Below, piece after piece: positions 12,508-21,320 of a stretch of DNA of 64,000 nt; the stretch's first letter is position 1; each line of letters starts with the position of its first letter. This stretch comes from Mycobacterium sp. 1245111.1 (lineage in GTDB: Bacteria > Actinomycetota > Actinomycetes > Mycobacteriales > Mycobacteriaceae). The position numbers were made by a program, and so were the translations under genes. A model generated the notes under the pieces. That model was given only the letters and a program-made list of their open reading frames with translations, did no database searches and was not told the DNA's origin. The stretch lies in contig NZ_LZLV01000153.1 of NCBI RefSeq assembly GCF_001673405.1, forward strand, positions 109,462 through 173,461, read 5' to 3'.

Positions 12508-12520
12508 TGAACACAACACA
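12508..12520. other. attR core (13 bp)
   Basis: TGAACACAACACA, identical to 2031-2043. To the left lies element DNA; to the right (from 12521, CGGTAACCGG) lies the chromosomal sequence that must have preceded spoU before insertion. The GTG of the core at 12514 still opens a frame (MFRLLF) that resembles the spoU start because the element's own arm imitates that sequence. Confidence 0.85.
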
Positions 12521-12762
12521 CGGTAACCGGAAAATATTTGCTCGGCTATCGGCGGCGAAGGCCGAAGCGCGTCGGTTGACTCTGTCTGTTCAGTAAGAAT
12601 TGTGGTCACTGCCGCCGCAGCCTGGCATACTCGCTAAATTGCCAGGCGTATAACGCTTGCCCGTCGCTCGGGGTGAGCGCAATTAGCAGGAAGTCCCATG
12701 AAAGACGCGCTAACACTGCGATTCAGCGGAGCGGACGCTTACACCGCGCTGGTCCGGTGACC
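12521..12762. other. Displaced spoU upstream region plus conservon promoter region
   Basis: No gene is seen between attR and the conservon start. Leftward signals here originally served spoU and now face the element. A weak rightward candidate for the conservon is TGGTCA (12602-12607), 17 bp, CATACT (12625-12630). Together with 12454-12507 inside the element this makes a gap of about 310 bp. Confidence 0.4.
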
Positions 12763-15456
12763 ATGTTTACCCGCTCCACGCGGGCGAACTCGTCGTCGAA
12801 GAGCGAGCCCACAGATAGCGCGGCGTCGACGCAGAAACGGCCTCCCTCGTGGTCGCTGCGCAATTGGCCGGTGCGCTGGAAAGTCGTCGCGATTGTCGCG
12901 CTGCCATTGGTGCTGGCAATGGTTTTCGGGGGATTTCGCATTGCGGGCGCGTTGAGCGACGCGCATCGACTGCGGTTGGCGGCCGACCGCGCCGAGATGG
13001 TTCCGGCCATTACCAAATACATGTCGGCGCTCGACGTCGCATTGCTGGCGACCTCAACCGGAGGCGACGCCGATGGGGCGAAGAAGAACTACAACGCCCG
13101 CAAGAGTGAGCTCGAATCCCGGTTGCACGGAACCGACGTGGCCCCCGATGTGGCCGCCGGCGTCGAGGCCATGCTGGACGGCGGGCAGTCGCTGCTGGAC
13201 AACGTCGCGTCGAACACCCTCGGCCTGCGCCCCCGGGTGACGACCTACGCGCCCATCCTGTTGACCGCGGAGAACGCGATCGACGGGTCGGTGCGGGTCG
13301 ACAACGAGCAGATCCGGGCCCAGGCGCAGGGACTCAGCCGGGCGATCGGCGCCCGCGGCCAGATGATGATGCAGCAGGTGCTGATCGCTCGTGGCGCTGA
13401 TCTGCCCGAGCCCGAGCTGCGGACGTCGATGATCACCCTGGCCGGTACCGAGCCGTCGACCCTGTTCGGGATGGCCGAGGTGCTGGGTGTCGGCTCCCCG
13501 GAGGCCAAGACGCTGCAGCAGCAGATGGTGATCCGGATGGGCCTGATGTCCGATCCGGCGCAAAAGCTGGTGAACAACCCCGCGTTGCTGCGCTCGGTGC
13601 AGACCACCGACGGGATCGCCGCCCAGATCATCAAGGACATCACCGAAAAGGTCACTAAGGCCGTCGAGGGCCAGGCCCACGACCGCCGGAACGCCGCAAT
13701 CCGGGACACCGTGTTGGTGGTGTCCGCGATCGCCGCGGCGCTCATCCTCGTGTTGCTGGTCGCGCGCTCCCTGATCCGGCCGTTGCGGGTGCTGCGCGAC
13801 GGGGCGTTGAAGGTGGCGCACGAAGACCTCGAGCGCGAGATCGCCAGGGTGCGGGCCGGTGACGAGTCGCCGCCCGAGCCGCTGCCGGTGCACACCACCG
13901 AGGAAATCGGCCAGGTCGCGCACGCGGTCGACGAATTACACACGCAGGCATTGCTTTTGGCGGGTGACGAGGCCCGGCTGCGGCATCTGGTCAACGACAT
14001 GTTCAAGACCATGTCGCGGCGCAACCGGTCGCTGGTCGACCAGCAGCTCTCGCTGATCGACCGGCTCGAGCGCAACGAAGAAGATCCCGAGCGGCTCGAC
14101 AGCCTGTTTCGTCTCGATCACCTGGCCGCTCGGATGCGTCGCAACGGCGCGAACCTGCTGGTGTTGGCGGGCGCGCAGAGCGCGCGCGGGGATCAGCGCA
14201 CGCCCGTGCCGCTGTCGTCGGTCATCCACGCGGCCGTGTCGGAGGTCGAGGACTATCGCCGGGTCGAGACGTCGATGGTGCCCGATTGCACGATCTCCGG
14301 AGCGGCCTCCGGCGACATCGTCCACCTGCTTGCCGAGCTGATCGACAACGCGCTGCGCTACTCGCCCCCCGCGTCGCCGGTGCGGGTCTCAGCCGGATTC
14401 CGCAGCGACGGGGCGGTGCTGCTGCAGATCACCGACGTCGGGCTGGGTATGACCGACGGTGACCGCCGGATCGCCAACATGCGCCTGCGCGCCGGCGGAG
14501 AGGTCAGCCCCGACAGCGCCCGCCACATGGGCCTTTTCGTGGTCGGCCGGCTCGCCGACCGGCACAGCGTCCGGGTTCGGCTGCGCGGTTCGTCGCTGGA
14601 AGAGGCGCGGTCGGGCACGACGGCCGAGGTCTATCTCCCGTCGACGGTGCTGACCAGCGCCGACACGGGCCCGGCGGCGCCGCGTGAGCCAGAACCCACA
14701 GCCGTGGTGGCGCCCGAGCCGGCGGACGTACCGGACTACGTGGCCGACCTCGCGCCCGAGGAAGACACCGCCGACCGCAACGGCTCCGAGTCGTCGATCA
14801 GCCTGCTGCCCCGGCGCCGGCCCGGCAGCAGCGGCATCACCGGCGTGCCCGCCGCGCCGGAAGAGGTCGTCGAGGCCGCTCCGGAACAGCCTGTCGCACA
14901 GCCGGTTTCGAACACCTCGTCGTTCTTCGGCTCACGGGTGCGATACAGCCGGGAGAGCAAAAAGCGACCCGAACCCGAGTCGCCCGCGCCCGTGGCGGAG
15001 CAGGAACTACCCGACGTCGACGACGTCTGGGCCGCCGAGGTGCCGGCACCGGCCGAGTCGCCCGACGACGATCTGATCTACAAGCAGATGCTCTCCGAAT
15101 GGCTGGTCGACCCGCGCGAGCTGGCACACAGCCCGGACTTGGACTGGCAGTCGGTGTGGGACCACGGCTGGACGGCGGCCGCCGAAGCCGAGGACGCGCC
15201 GGTGCAAACCCACACCGAACACGGCCTGCCGGTGCGCGACCCCGGCGCGCGGCTGATCCCCGGCGGCGGCGAGCCGAACGGAAATGCCCACCACCGTGCC
15301 GACGACAACGGCACCACCAACGGCGGCAAGCACACCCCCGCCCATCAGCTGCGCGACCCGGAGGCCGTCCGCGCCTCGATGACCAGCCATTTCGGCGGCG
15401 TCCGCGCCGGACGCTCGCATGCCCGTGACGACGACCAAGGATCCGATCGCGAATGA
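12763..15456 (+). CDS. Conservon sensor histidine-kinase-like protein (Rv3365c-like)
   Basis: The protein has 897 residues from the ATG at 12763; a GTG at 12757 and an ATG at 12673 are alternatives. TM1 is at about 41-63, then a helical sensor region, then TM2 (TVLVVSAIAAALILVLLVA) and HAMP. The dimerisation-like segment has LFRLDHLAARMRRNGANLL. The ATPase domain has ELIDNALRYSPP (N box) and DVGLGMT. A long acidic, Pro-rich tail ends the protein. This is the first member of a Streptomyces-type conservon (CvnA class), thought to act as a membrane signalling platform for the GTPase encoded downstream. Whether it phosphorylates itself is doubtful for this class. Confidence 0.88.
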   Translation: MFTRSTRANSSSKSEPTDSAASTQKRPPSWSLRNWPVRWKVVAIVALPLVLAMVFGGFRIAGALSDAHRLRLAADRAEMVPAITKYMSALDVALLATSTGGDADGAKKNYNARKSELESRLHGTDVAPDVAAGVEAMLDGGQSLLDNVASNTLGLRPRVTTYAPILLTAENAIDGSVRVDNEQIRAQAQGLSRAIGARGQMMMQQVLIARGADLPEPELRTSMITLAGTEPSTLFGMAEVLGVGSPEAKTLQQQMVIRMGLMSDPAQKLVNNPALLRSVQTTDGIAAQIIKDITEKVTKAVEGQAHDRRNAAIRDTVLVVSAIAAALILVLLVARSLIRPLRVLRDGALKVAHEDLEREIARVRAGDESPPEPLPVHTTEEIGQVAHAVDELHTQALLLAGDEARLRHLVNDMFKTMSRRNRSLVDQQLSLIDRLERNEEDPERLDSLFRLDHLAARMRRNGANLLVLAGAQSARGDQRTPVPLSSVIHAAVSEVEDYRRVETSMVPDCTISGAASGDIVHLLAELIDNALRYSPPASPVRVSAGFRSDGAVLLQITDVGLGMTDGDRRIANMRLRAGGEVSPDSARHMGLFVVGRLADRHSVRVRLRGSSLEEARSGTTAEVYLPSTVLTSADTGPAAPREPEPTAVVAPEPADVPDYVADLAPEEDTADRNGSESSISLLPRRRPGSSGITGVPAAPEEVVEAAPEQPVAQPVSNTSSFFGSRVRYSRESKKRPEPESPAPVAEQELPDVDDVWAAEVPAPAESPDDDLIYKQMLSEWLVDPRELAHSPDLDWQSVWDHGWTAAAEAEDAPVQTHTEHGLPVRDPGARLIPGGGEPNGNAHHRADDNGTTNGGKHTPAHQLRDPEAVRASMTSHFGGVRAGRSHARDDDQGSDRE

Positions 15457-15860
15457 CCTCTGCCCATGGAGACAATTCCCTCGACTGGCTGGTGTCGAAC
15501 TTTGCCCGCGAAGTCCCCGGCGTCTCACACGCGATCCTGGTGTCGGTCGACGGGCTGCTGATCGCGGCCAGCGAGCGGCTGCCGAAGGAACGGGCCGACC
15601 AGCTCGCGGCGGTGTCGTCGGGTCTGGCCAGCCTCGCCAGCGGCGCCGCGCAGCTATTCGAGGGCGGCCAGGTGTTGCAGTCGGTAGTGGAGATGCAGAA
15701 CGGCTACCTGCTGCTGATGCAAGTCGGCGACGGGTCGCATCTGGCGACGCTGGCGGCGACGTCGTGTGACATCGGCCAGATCGGCTACGAGATGGCGGTG
15801 CTCGTCGAACGAGTGGGCAACGTCGTGCAATCGACCCGTCGTGCCGGATTGCACTCCTGA
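15453..15860 (+). CDS. Roadblock/LC7 domain protein of the conservon (Rv3364c-like)
   Basis: The protein has 135 residues and its ATG overlaps the stop of the kinase-like gene by 4 bp. LDWLVSNFAREVPGVSHAIL, VSVDGLLIAAS and VVEMQNGYLLLMQVGDGSHL mark the roadblock/LC7 fold, a dimerising module that acts with small Ras-like GTPases as regulator or exchange-factor component. It is the CvnB-class second conservon gene. I recall that the M. tuberculosis homologue has been reported as a secreted inhibitor of a host protease; that is not testable here. Confidence 0.9.
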   Translation: MTSAHGDNSLDWLVSNFAREVPGVSHAILVSVDGLLIAASERLPKERADQLAAVSSGLASLASGAAQLFEGGQVLQSVVEMQNGYLLLMQVGDGSHLATLAATSCDIGQIGYEMAVLVERVGNVVQSTRRAGLHS

Positions 15861-15866
15861 GCTGAC

Positions 15867-16247
15867 ATGGACAACCGCGAGCCCTCTCCAAGTGAGCCGC
15901 CGCCTGAGGCGAGCCTGGTCCGGCCGTACACGCTGACGGCGGGCCGGACGAAGGCCAACATCGACATCCCACTGGAAGCGCCGGTGCAGGCCTTGCGGTC
16001 GGCGATGTTCCACCGGTGGCCGCTCAACGACGTACGGGGCAGAATTGTGCAACTGTGCGTCAAGAGCCCGTCGGTTGCCGAAATCTCGGCTCGTCTGGAT
16101 TTGCCGCTGGGCGTCACGCGCGTGTTGGTCGGCGATTTGGTGACTTCGGGCTACCTTCGAGTTAATCGGACGTTGACCGAACGCTCGACCCGTGACGAAC
16201 GCCGCGAACTGATAGGAAGGACGCTCCGTGGCCTACGAGCGCTCTGA
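15867..16247 (+). CDS. DUF742 protein of the conservon (Rv3363c-like)
   Basis: The protein has 126 residues. After a Pro-rich N-terminus come the family motifs LVRPYTLTAGRTKA and a helix-turn-helix-like C-terminal half (SPSVAEISARLDLPLGVTRV then LVGDLVTSGYLRV). It is the CvnC-class third conservon gene. Its end overlaps the start of the GTPase gene by 20 bp. The molecular role is not established. Confidence 0.9.
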   Translation: MDNREPSPSEPPPEASLVRPYTLTAGRTKANIDIPLEAPVQALRSAMFHRWPLNDVRGRIVQLCVKSPSVAEISARLDLPLGVTRVLVGDLVTSGYLRVNRTLTERSTRDERRELIGRTLRGLRAL

Positions 16248-16833
16248 TGCGGGGGCCGCCGCCCCCCCGCATAAGTCGCGCGATACCGCGTCCACAAAGA
16301 TCGTCATTGCCGGTGGATTCGGCGCTGGCAAGACGACATTTGTCGGCGCGGTGTCGGAGATCATGCCACTGCGTACCGAGGCGATGGTCACCGACGCCTC
16401 CGCCGGCGTCGACATGATCGAAGCCACCCCGAACAAGCAGACCACCACGGTCGCAATGGACTTCGGCAGGATCACCCTCGGCGAGGATCTGGTGCTCTAT
16501 CTATTCGGGACGCCGGGGCAGCGCCGATTCTGGTTCATGTGGGACGACCTGGTGCGCGGTGCGATCGGCGCGGTGATCCTGGTGGATTGCCGGCGGTTGC
16601 AAGACTGCTTCGCCGCCGTCGACTTCTTCGAGCATCGCAACCTGCCGTTCCTGATCGCGGTCAACGAATTCGACGGCACACCAAGGTATCCTGCGGCTGA
16701 GGTGCGCAAAGCGCTGACGTTGCCGGCGCACGTCCCGGTGATCAACGTCGATGCCCGCGACCGCCGGTCGGCGACCGATGCGTTGATCGCGGTCAGCGAA
16801 TACGCGCTGGCGAGTTTGTCGCCGACCGCGTAA
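16228..16833 (+). CDS. mfpB: Conservon GTPase MfpB
   Basis: The protein has 201 residues from the GTG at 16228 (AGGAAGG upstream). The Ras-like P-loop is GGFGAGKTT, switch II has LFGTPGQRRFWFMWDD, and the base-recognition motif is NEFD. The family is the DUF699-free ATP/GTP-binding protein class of conservons (CvnD). In mycobacteria MfpB is reported to modulate the gyrase-protecting action of MfpA in its GTP state. Its stop overlaps the mfpA start (TAATG). Confidence 0.9.
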   Translation: MAYERSDAGAAAPPHKSRDTASTKIVIAGGFGAGKTTFVGAVSEIMPLRTEAMVTDASAGVDMIEATPNKQTTTVAMDFGRITLGEDLVLYLFGTPGQRRFWFMWDDLVRGAIGAVILVDCRRLQDCFAAVDFFEHRNLPFLIAVNEFDGTPRYPAAEVRKALTLPAHVPVINVDARDRRSATDALIAVSEYALASLSPTA

Positions 16834-17405
16834 TGGATTGGACTGATTGCGAATTCGTCCGCCGCGATTTCAGTTCTCAGGGACCGGGCCGCGACGACGA
16901 TCTCAGTCGGCTGCACACCGAGCGGGTGGTGTTCACCGAATGCGATTTCAGCGGGGTGAACCTCGCCGAGTCCGAGCATCTAGGATCGGCGTTCCGAAAT
17001 TGCACGTTCAATCTGACTACGTTGTGGCACAGCACCTTTCGTCAGTGCAGCATGCTGGGCTCGGTGTTCGTGCGGTGTCGATTCCGGCCGTTGACCCTCG
17101 ACGAGGTGGACTTCACCTTGACGGTGCTCGGCGGAAACGACTTGCGCGGCATCGACTTCAGCGGCTGCCGGCTGCGCGAGGCGAATCTGGTGGAGGCTGA
17201 CCTGCGCAAGACCGTGTTGCGCGGCGCGGACCTGTCCGGGGCCCGCACCACCGGAACCCGCTTGGACGAGGCCGATCTGCGCGGGGCGATCGTCGACCCG
17301 TCGTTGTGGACGACCGCGTCGCTGACGCGGGCGCGTATCGGCGTCGAGCAGGCACTGGCCTACGCCGCGGCCCACGGGTTGCGCCTGGACGGCGCTAGCG
17401 CTTGA
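16833..17405 (+). CDS. mfpA: Pentapeptide-repeat protein MfpA, gyrase protector
   Basis: The protein has 190 residues, made of tandem A(D/N)LXX-like repeats, for example FSGVNLAESEHLGSAFRNC and LREANLVEADLRKTVLRGAD. These fold into a right-handed quadrilateral beta helix that imitates B-form DNA and binds gyrase. In M. smegmatis and M. tuberculosis MfpA lowers fluoroquinolone susceptibility. It is the last gene of the conservon and is convergent with the ABC exporter gene, whose stop lies 10 bp inside its 3' end. Confidence 0.93.
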   Translation: MDWTDCEFVRRDFSSQGPGRDDDLSRLHTERVVFTECDFSGVNLAESEHLGSAFRNCTFNLTTLWHSTFRQCSMLGSVFVRCRFRPLTLDEVDFTLTVLGGNDLRGIDFSGCRLREANLVEADLRKTVLRGADLSGARTTGTRLDEADLRGAIVDPSLWTTASLTRARIGVEQALAYAAAHGLRLDGASA

Positions 17406-19992
17406 GCCGGATGCTCCACCGCACGTAGCCGGCGTAGAACACCGACAGCACGGCCAGCATCGCCATGTCCAACAGGTAGATGTGCTTGGAGTGCTGCCAG
17501 ATCGGGTCGTTGGTCGGAATCTGCTTGACCTTGACCAGGTTTGGGAAGTCGATCGACGACGCCCCGGCGGCGTAACCCCACCGCGCCGGCGTCACCCACG
17601 ACAGCTGATTGAGACCCGCTCGCCCGGTCACCGGGATCATTCCGCCGGCCAGCACCAACTGCAAGATGATCGATCCCGCCAGCAGCTGCATGATCTGTTC
17701 ATTCGACTGGGCGATCGCCGAAAGGACCAGTCCGAGAGTGGCCGAGGCAATACAGGTTGCGGCAACCGTGACGAATAGCGAGAACGTGGCGTTGCCGAAG
17801 AAGGGCGGATGCGCGGTGGGCGCGCCCTTGCCGATTCGGACGATGACGACGGCGATCGCCGCCTGAACGGTCGCGAAAACATAGAAGACGGCGAGTTTGG
17901 CCAGCAGGTAGGCGGCGGTGGACAAGCCGACCGCCTGTTCTCGCTTGAAGATCGGACGCTCGCCGATCAGGTCGCGAATGGTCAGCGACGTCCCCATCAG
18001 GACGGCTCCGAAGTTGAGCAGCACCATGATGTACTGCGGCTGGGTGGGCGCCAGACCTAACGGGTCGGCGGGCCCGAGTCCCGGATGGGGTCCCTTCACA
18101 GTCAGCGCCACCACACCGGTGAGGAACGGCAGTATCGCCAAGAACACCGAATAGCCGCGGTCGGAGATGACCAGCCGGACCTGGCGACGCGCGATGGTGG
18201 AGAGTTGGCGCAGCAGGTCGGTGTGCACGGCCTCGCCGAGATCGGCCGGGGATCCCACGGCGGGCGCCTCGGATTCTCGCCTGCCGCCCCGTTCCAGGAA
18301 GCGACGGTTCGCCTCGTCCGGGTCGGCGCCCACGTTGGCGAAGATGTCGGCCCAGTTGGTGGTGCCCAATACCTCGCCGACCTGGCTGGGCGGCCCGTTG
18401 AAGGCGGTCTTGCCGCCGGGGGCCATCAGCAGGATCTGGTCGCAGACGTCGAGGTAGGACACCGAGTGCGTGACCACCAGCACCACGCGGCCCGCGTCGG
18501 CGAGCTGGCGCAGCATCAACATCACCTGACGGTCCAGCGCTGGGTCCAGACCCGACGTGGGCTCGTCGAGGAGCAGCAGCGACGGCTGGGTGAGCAGTTC
18601 GAGCGCCACCGACGCGCGTTTGCGTTGGCCGCCGGAGAGCTTGTCGACCCGGGTGTCGGCGTGCTTGGTCAGGTCCAGTTCCTCGAGCACCTGCGCGACG
18701 ACCTGGGCGCGTTCCTCTTTGCTGGTGTCCGGCGGCAGCCGCAGCTCGGCGGCGTAGCCCAACGCCTGGTTCACGGTGAGCTGGCGGTGGACCACGTCGT
18801 CCTGCGGCACCATCCCGATCCGGCTGCGCATCGTGGCGTACTCGGCGTGGATGTTGTGGCCCTCGAACGTCACCGTTCCGGAGCTGGGCTTGGTGTAGCC
18901 GGCAATCAGGCGAGACAGCGTGGTCTTACCCGCGCCGGACCCGCCGATGATCGCGGTCAGCGTGCCTGGGCGGGCCGTCAGCGAAATGCCGTCCAGCAGT
19001 TCCTTGCCGTCGATGCGGAAGTGGACACCGTTGACTTCGAGTCCACCGGTGCGGGTTGCGGCTTCGGTACGACGGACCAAGTTGCCGTCGGTGTAGACGA
19101 GGTCGATGTTGCCGATCGTCACCACGTCACCCTCGCTGAGCACCGCCGAGCCGACGCGCACGCCGTTGACGAAAGTGCCGTTGATGCTGTTGGCGTCGCG
19201 GATCTCGGCACCGAGCGGCGAGTCGACCAGGAACGCGTGATGCCGCGACGCCAGCACGTCCTGGATCACGATGTCGTTGTCGTTGGCGCGGCCGATCGTC
19301 AACGACCCGGCAGGCTTATTCGGCGTCGACGAGCCGGGCAGGATCGCCTGGATCATCTTGGTGGCGAGGTTGCCGACTTCGGGCGGCTTGCTCATCACCG
19401 GCGGCGCCATGCGGGTGTCCTGCTGGACGATCTGCGGCCCGGCAGGAACGGGTTGCCGGGGTGGGGGCGGCGGCTGCGACGGGCCCGAGGGGTAGGCCGG
19501 CGGCCGCGGCGGCGGGTACGTCGGTTGCGGATACGGCCGCGGTCCCTGGCCGGGACCCGGTGGAGGCCCCAACGGCCTTGCTCCCGACGGTGGGCGAGGC
19601 GGTTGTTGCGCCGGGCGCGCGGGAGCGCCGGCACGGGCGATCGGCATCGACGTCGTCTGAGGGGGCCGGCCGGCGAGACCGTCGTCGCGTGCGATCCCGA
19701 AACTCAGCTGCGGCCCGTCGGGGTTGCCGATGCTGATCGTCTGCCCGTCGTACAGGTCGATCACCGGCACCCGCCGTCCGTTGGCGTACGTGCCGTTCAG
19801 CGAGCCGTTGTCGATGGCCCGCCAGCGCCCCTGCTCAAAGCGCAGCAGCAGATGCGCCCGGGAGATCAGCGGATGGGTGATGCGCATGTCCGCGCGCAGA
19901 TCGCGCCCAACCACGATGTCGTGGCCTGCGGCGAAAGTACGTTGGGATCCGTCGTAGCGGACTGTCAGCGCGGGCGGTGCGGCGTGACTCAT
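17395..19992 (-). CDS. FHA-FHA-ABC exporter (Rv1747-like)
   Basis: The protein has 865 residues from the ATG at 19992; a GTG at 20019 is the alternative. The first FHA domain has GRDLRADMRITHPLISRAHL, then comes a long Pro-rich linker (about 100-200), then a second FHA domain (GRANDNDIVIQDVLASRHHA). The ATPase has Walker A GGSGAGKTT, signature LSGGQRKRAS and Walker B LLLLDEPTSGLD. An ABC2-type membrane domain with six segments ends the protein. The close relative Rv1747 is phosphorylated by the kinase PknF and is linked to glycolipid (PIM) export. The FHA domains bind phosphothreonine, so transport is probably kinase-controlled here too. M. tuberculosis does not have this gene next to mfpA as far as I recall. 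Confidence 0.92.
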   Translation of the reverse strand: MSHAAPPALTVRYDGSQRTFAAGHDIVVGRDLRADMRITHPLISRAHLLLRFEQGRWRAIDNGSLNGTYANGRRVPVIDLYDGQTISIGNPDGPQLSFGIARDDGLAGRPPQTTSMPIARAGAPARPAQQPPRPPSGARPLGPPPGPGQGPRPYPQPTYPPPRPPAYPSGPSQPPPPPRQPVPAGPQIVQQDTRMAPPVMSKPPEVGNLATKMIQAILPGSSTPNKPAGSLTIGRANDNDIVIQDVLASRHHAFLVDSPLGAEIRDANSINGTFVNGVRVGSAVLSEGDVVTIGNIDLVYTDGNLVRRTEAATRTGGLEVNGVHFRIDGKELLDGISLTARPGTLTAIIGGSGAGKTTLSRLIAGYTKPSSGTVTFEGHNIHAEYATMRSRIGMVPQDDVVHRQLTVNQALGYAAELRLPPDTSKEERAQVVAQVLEELDLTKHADTRVDKLSGGQRKRASVALELLTQPSLLLLDEPTSGLDPALDRQVMLMLRQLADAGRVVLVVTHSVSYLDVCDQILLMAPGGKTAFNGPPSQVGEVLGTTNWADIFANVGADPDEANRRFLERGGRRESEAPAVGSPADLGEAVHTDLLRQLSTIARRQVRLVISDRGYSVFLAILPFLTGVVALTVKGPHPGLGPADPLGLAPTQPQYIMVLLNFGAVLMGTSLTIRDLIGERPIFKREQAVGLSTAAYLLAKLAVFYVFATVQAAIAVVIVRIGKGAPTAHPPFFGNATFSLFVTVAATCIASATLGLVLSAIAQSNEQIMQLLAGSIILQLVLAGGMIPVTGRAGLNQLSWVTPARWGYAAGASSIDFPNLVKVKQIPTNDPIWQHSKHIYLLDMAMLAVLSVFYAGYVRWSIRLKR

Positions 19993-20077
19993 CGGCCCAA
20001 CATTAGCGGGATGGCTCACTGCACCGACTGTATCGGTTGCCGTTCAATCGCTCCCGATCGACACGTTGTCCAGCCGA

Positions 20078-21271
20078 TCAGTGCGCCAGCGCGTCGGGGG
20101 CGCCCGTCACCACGCAACGGGTTCGGGTGTAGATCGTCGGCATGCACCGGTTGCAGTGCGTGCAGGCGGAACGCACGCCGGCGCCGTCGCGGGCGATCCG
20201 GTTGATCAGGTCCGGTTCGGCCAGCAGCGCGCGGCCCATGGCGACGAACTGAAAGCCTTCCGCCATGGCCAGATCCATCGTCTCGCGGTTGGTGATGCCG
20301 CCCAGCAGGATCAGCGGGATCGTCAGCTCGGCGCGGAACTGCTTGGCCTCGCGCAGCAGGTATGCCTCGCGGTAGGGGTATTCGCGCAGGAATTTCGTGC
20401 CGGTCATCCGCATGCCCCAGCGCAGCGGCGGCTTGAAAGCGTCGGCGAATTCCTTGAGCGGGGCGTCACCGCGGAACAGGTACATCGGGTTGACCAGCGA
20501 GCTGCCTGCGGTCAGTTCGATCGCATCCAACGCCCCGTCGTCCTGCAACCACTTGGCAGTGGTGATGGCCTCGTCGACCGAGATGCCACCGCGCACGCCG
20601 TCGGACATGTTGAGCTTCGCGGTCACCGCGATCTGATCGCCGACGGCGCGCTTGACCGCGAGCACCATCCCGCGCGCGACCTTGGCCCGGTTCTCCAGCG
20701 ATCCGCCGAACTCGTCGTTGCGGCGGTTGATCAGCGGGCTGAGAAACGAACTCGCCAGATAGTTGTGGCCCAAATGCACTTCAACGGCGTCGAATCCGGC
20801 CTCCACGGCCAGCTTGGCCGCATTCGCGTGGTCGGCGATCACCGTGTCGATGTCGTCGCGGCTGGCCTTCTTGGCGAACCGCATACCGATCGGGTTGAAG
20901 AACCGCACGGGCGCCAAGGCGGCGGCCTTGTTGGACCGGGCGTTGGCGACTGGGCCGGCGTGTCCGATCTGTGCGCTGACCGCCGCGCCTTCGGCATGGA
21001 TCGCCTCGGTCAGCTTGTGGAAGCCGGGGATGGCTTCGGGGCGCATCCAGATGCCGTTGCCTTCGGTGCGGCCGCCCTGGGAGACCGCGCAGTAGGCCAC
21101 TGTGGTCATGCCGACCCCGCCGGCGGCCGGCAGTCGGTGGTATTCGATGAGGTCGTCGCTGACCAGCGCGCCGGGTGTGCGGGCCTCGAAGGTCGCGGAT
21201 TTGATGATGCGGTTGCGCAGCGTGATGGGTCCGAGCTTTGCCGGTGCCAGCACGTCCGGGGCTTCGGACAT
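20078..21271 (-). CDS. Old-yellow-enzyme-type NADH:flavin oxidoreductase (Rv3359-like)
   Basis: The protein has 397 residues from the ATG at 21271 (MSEAPDVLAPAKLGPITL); an upstream extension runs antisense over folD and is rejected. TIM-barrel OYE motifs are visible: LRNRIIKSATFEART, GMTTVAYCAVSQGGR, QIGHAGPVA (catalytic His), FDAVEVHLGHNYLASSFLSP, RRNDEFGGSLENR and FVAMGRALLAEPD. A C-terminal CTHCNRC cysteine set resembles part of the iron-sulphur motif of 2,4-dienoyl-CoA reductase, but the protein is too short for the full-length form. It is divergent from folD by 49 bp. Confidence 0.88.
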   Translation of the reverse strand: MSEAPDVLAPAKLGPITLRNRIIKSATFEARTPGALVSDDLIEYHRLPAAGGVGMTTVAYCAVSQGGRTEGNGIWMRPEAIPGFHKLTEAIHAEGAAVSAQIGHAGPVANARSNKAAALAPVRFFNPIGMRFAKKASRDDIDTVIADHANAAKLAVEAGFDAVEVHLGHNYLASSFLSPLINRRNDEFGGSLENRAKVARGMVLAVKRAVGDQIAVTAKLNMSDGVRGGISVDEAITTAKWLQDDGALDAIELTAGSSLVNPMYLFRGDAPLKEFADAFKPPLRWGMRMTGTKFLREYPYREAYLLREAKQFRAELTIPLILLGGITNRETMDLAMAEGFQFVAMGRALLAEPDLINRIARDGAGVRSACTHCNRCMPTIYTRTRCVVTGAPDALAH

Positions 21272-21320
21272 GGGCAGGACACTACCCGGCAGCGTCGGCG
21301 CGCATGCCAGACTGGAGCAC

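Larger units (their letters stand above)
2031..12520. mobile_element. Integrated phage-like element (satellite / phiRv1-type), about 10.5 kb
   Basis: Bounded by the direct repeat TGAACACAACACA at 2031-2043 and 12508-12520. It interrupts the spoU upstream region that otherwise joins the mfp conservon promoter region. It carries a serine integrase at the left end (plus strand) and a leftward gene series: DUF1883 protein, tail-tip protein, 69-residue protein, small-terminase-like protein, replication protein with iterons, coiled-coil and zinc-finger proteins, capsid, scaffold-like protein and small proteins. Portal, large terminase, head protease, tape measure, tail tube, lysins and an identifiable repressor are absent. 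That gene set suggests a satellite that needs a helper phage, or a decayed prophage of the phiRv1/phiRv2 size class. Confidence 0.9.

Noticed and set aside
12191..12514. 108-codon minus frame starting with MFRLLF at attR, resembling the spoU N-terminus
   Set aside because: Only the first six codons resemble spoU; the rest is out of frame with the real 120-residue gene and is Arg-rich. The similarity comes from the attP arm imitating the target site, so it is not a broken spoU copy.
18085..20205. 706-codon open frame on the plus strand opposite the ABC exporter
   Set aside because: Its translation is the typical shadow of a GC-rich gene (Val/Gly/Arg/Asp repeats without domains), while the minus strand encodes a complete FHA-ABC protein.
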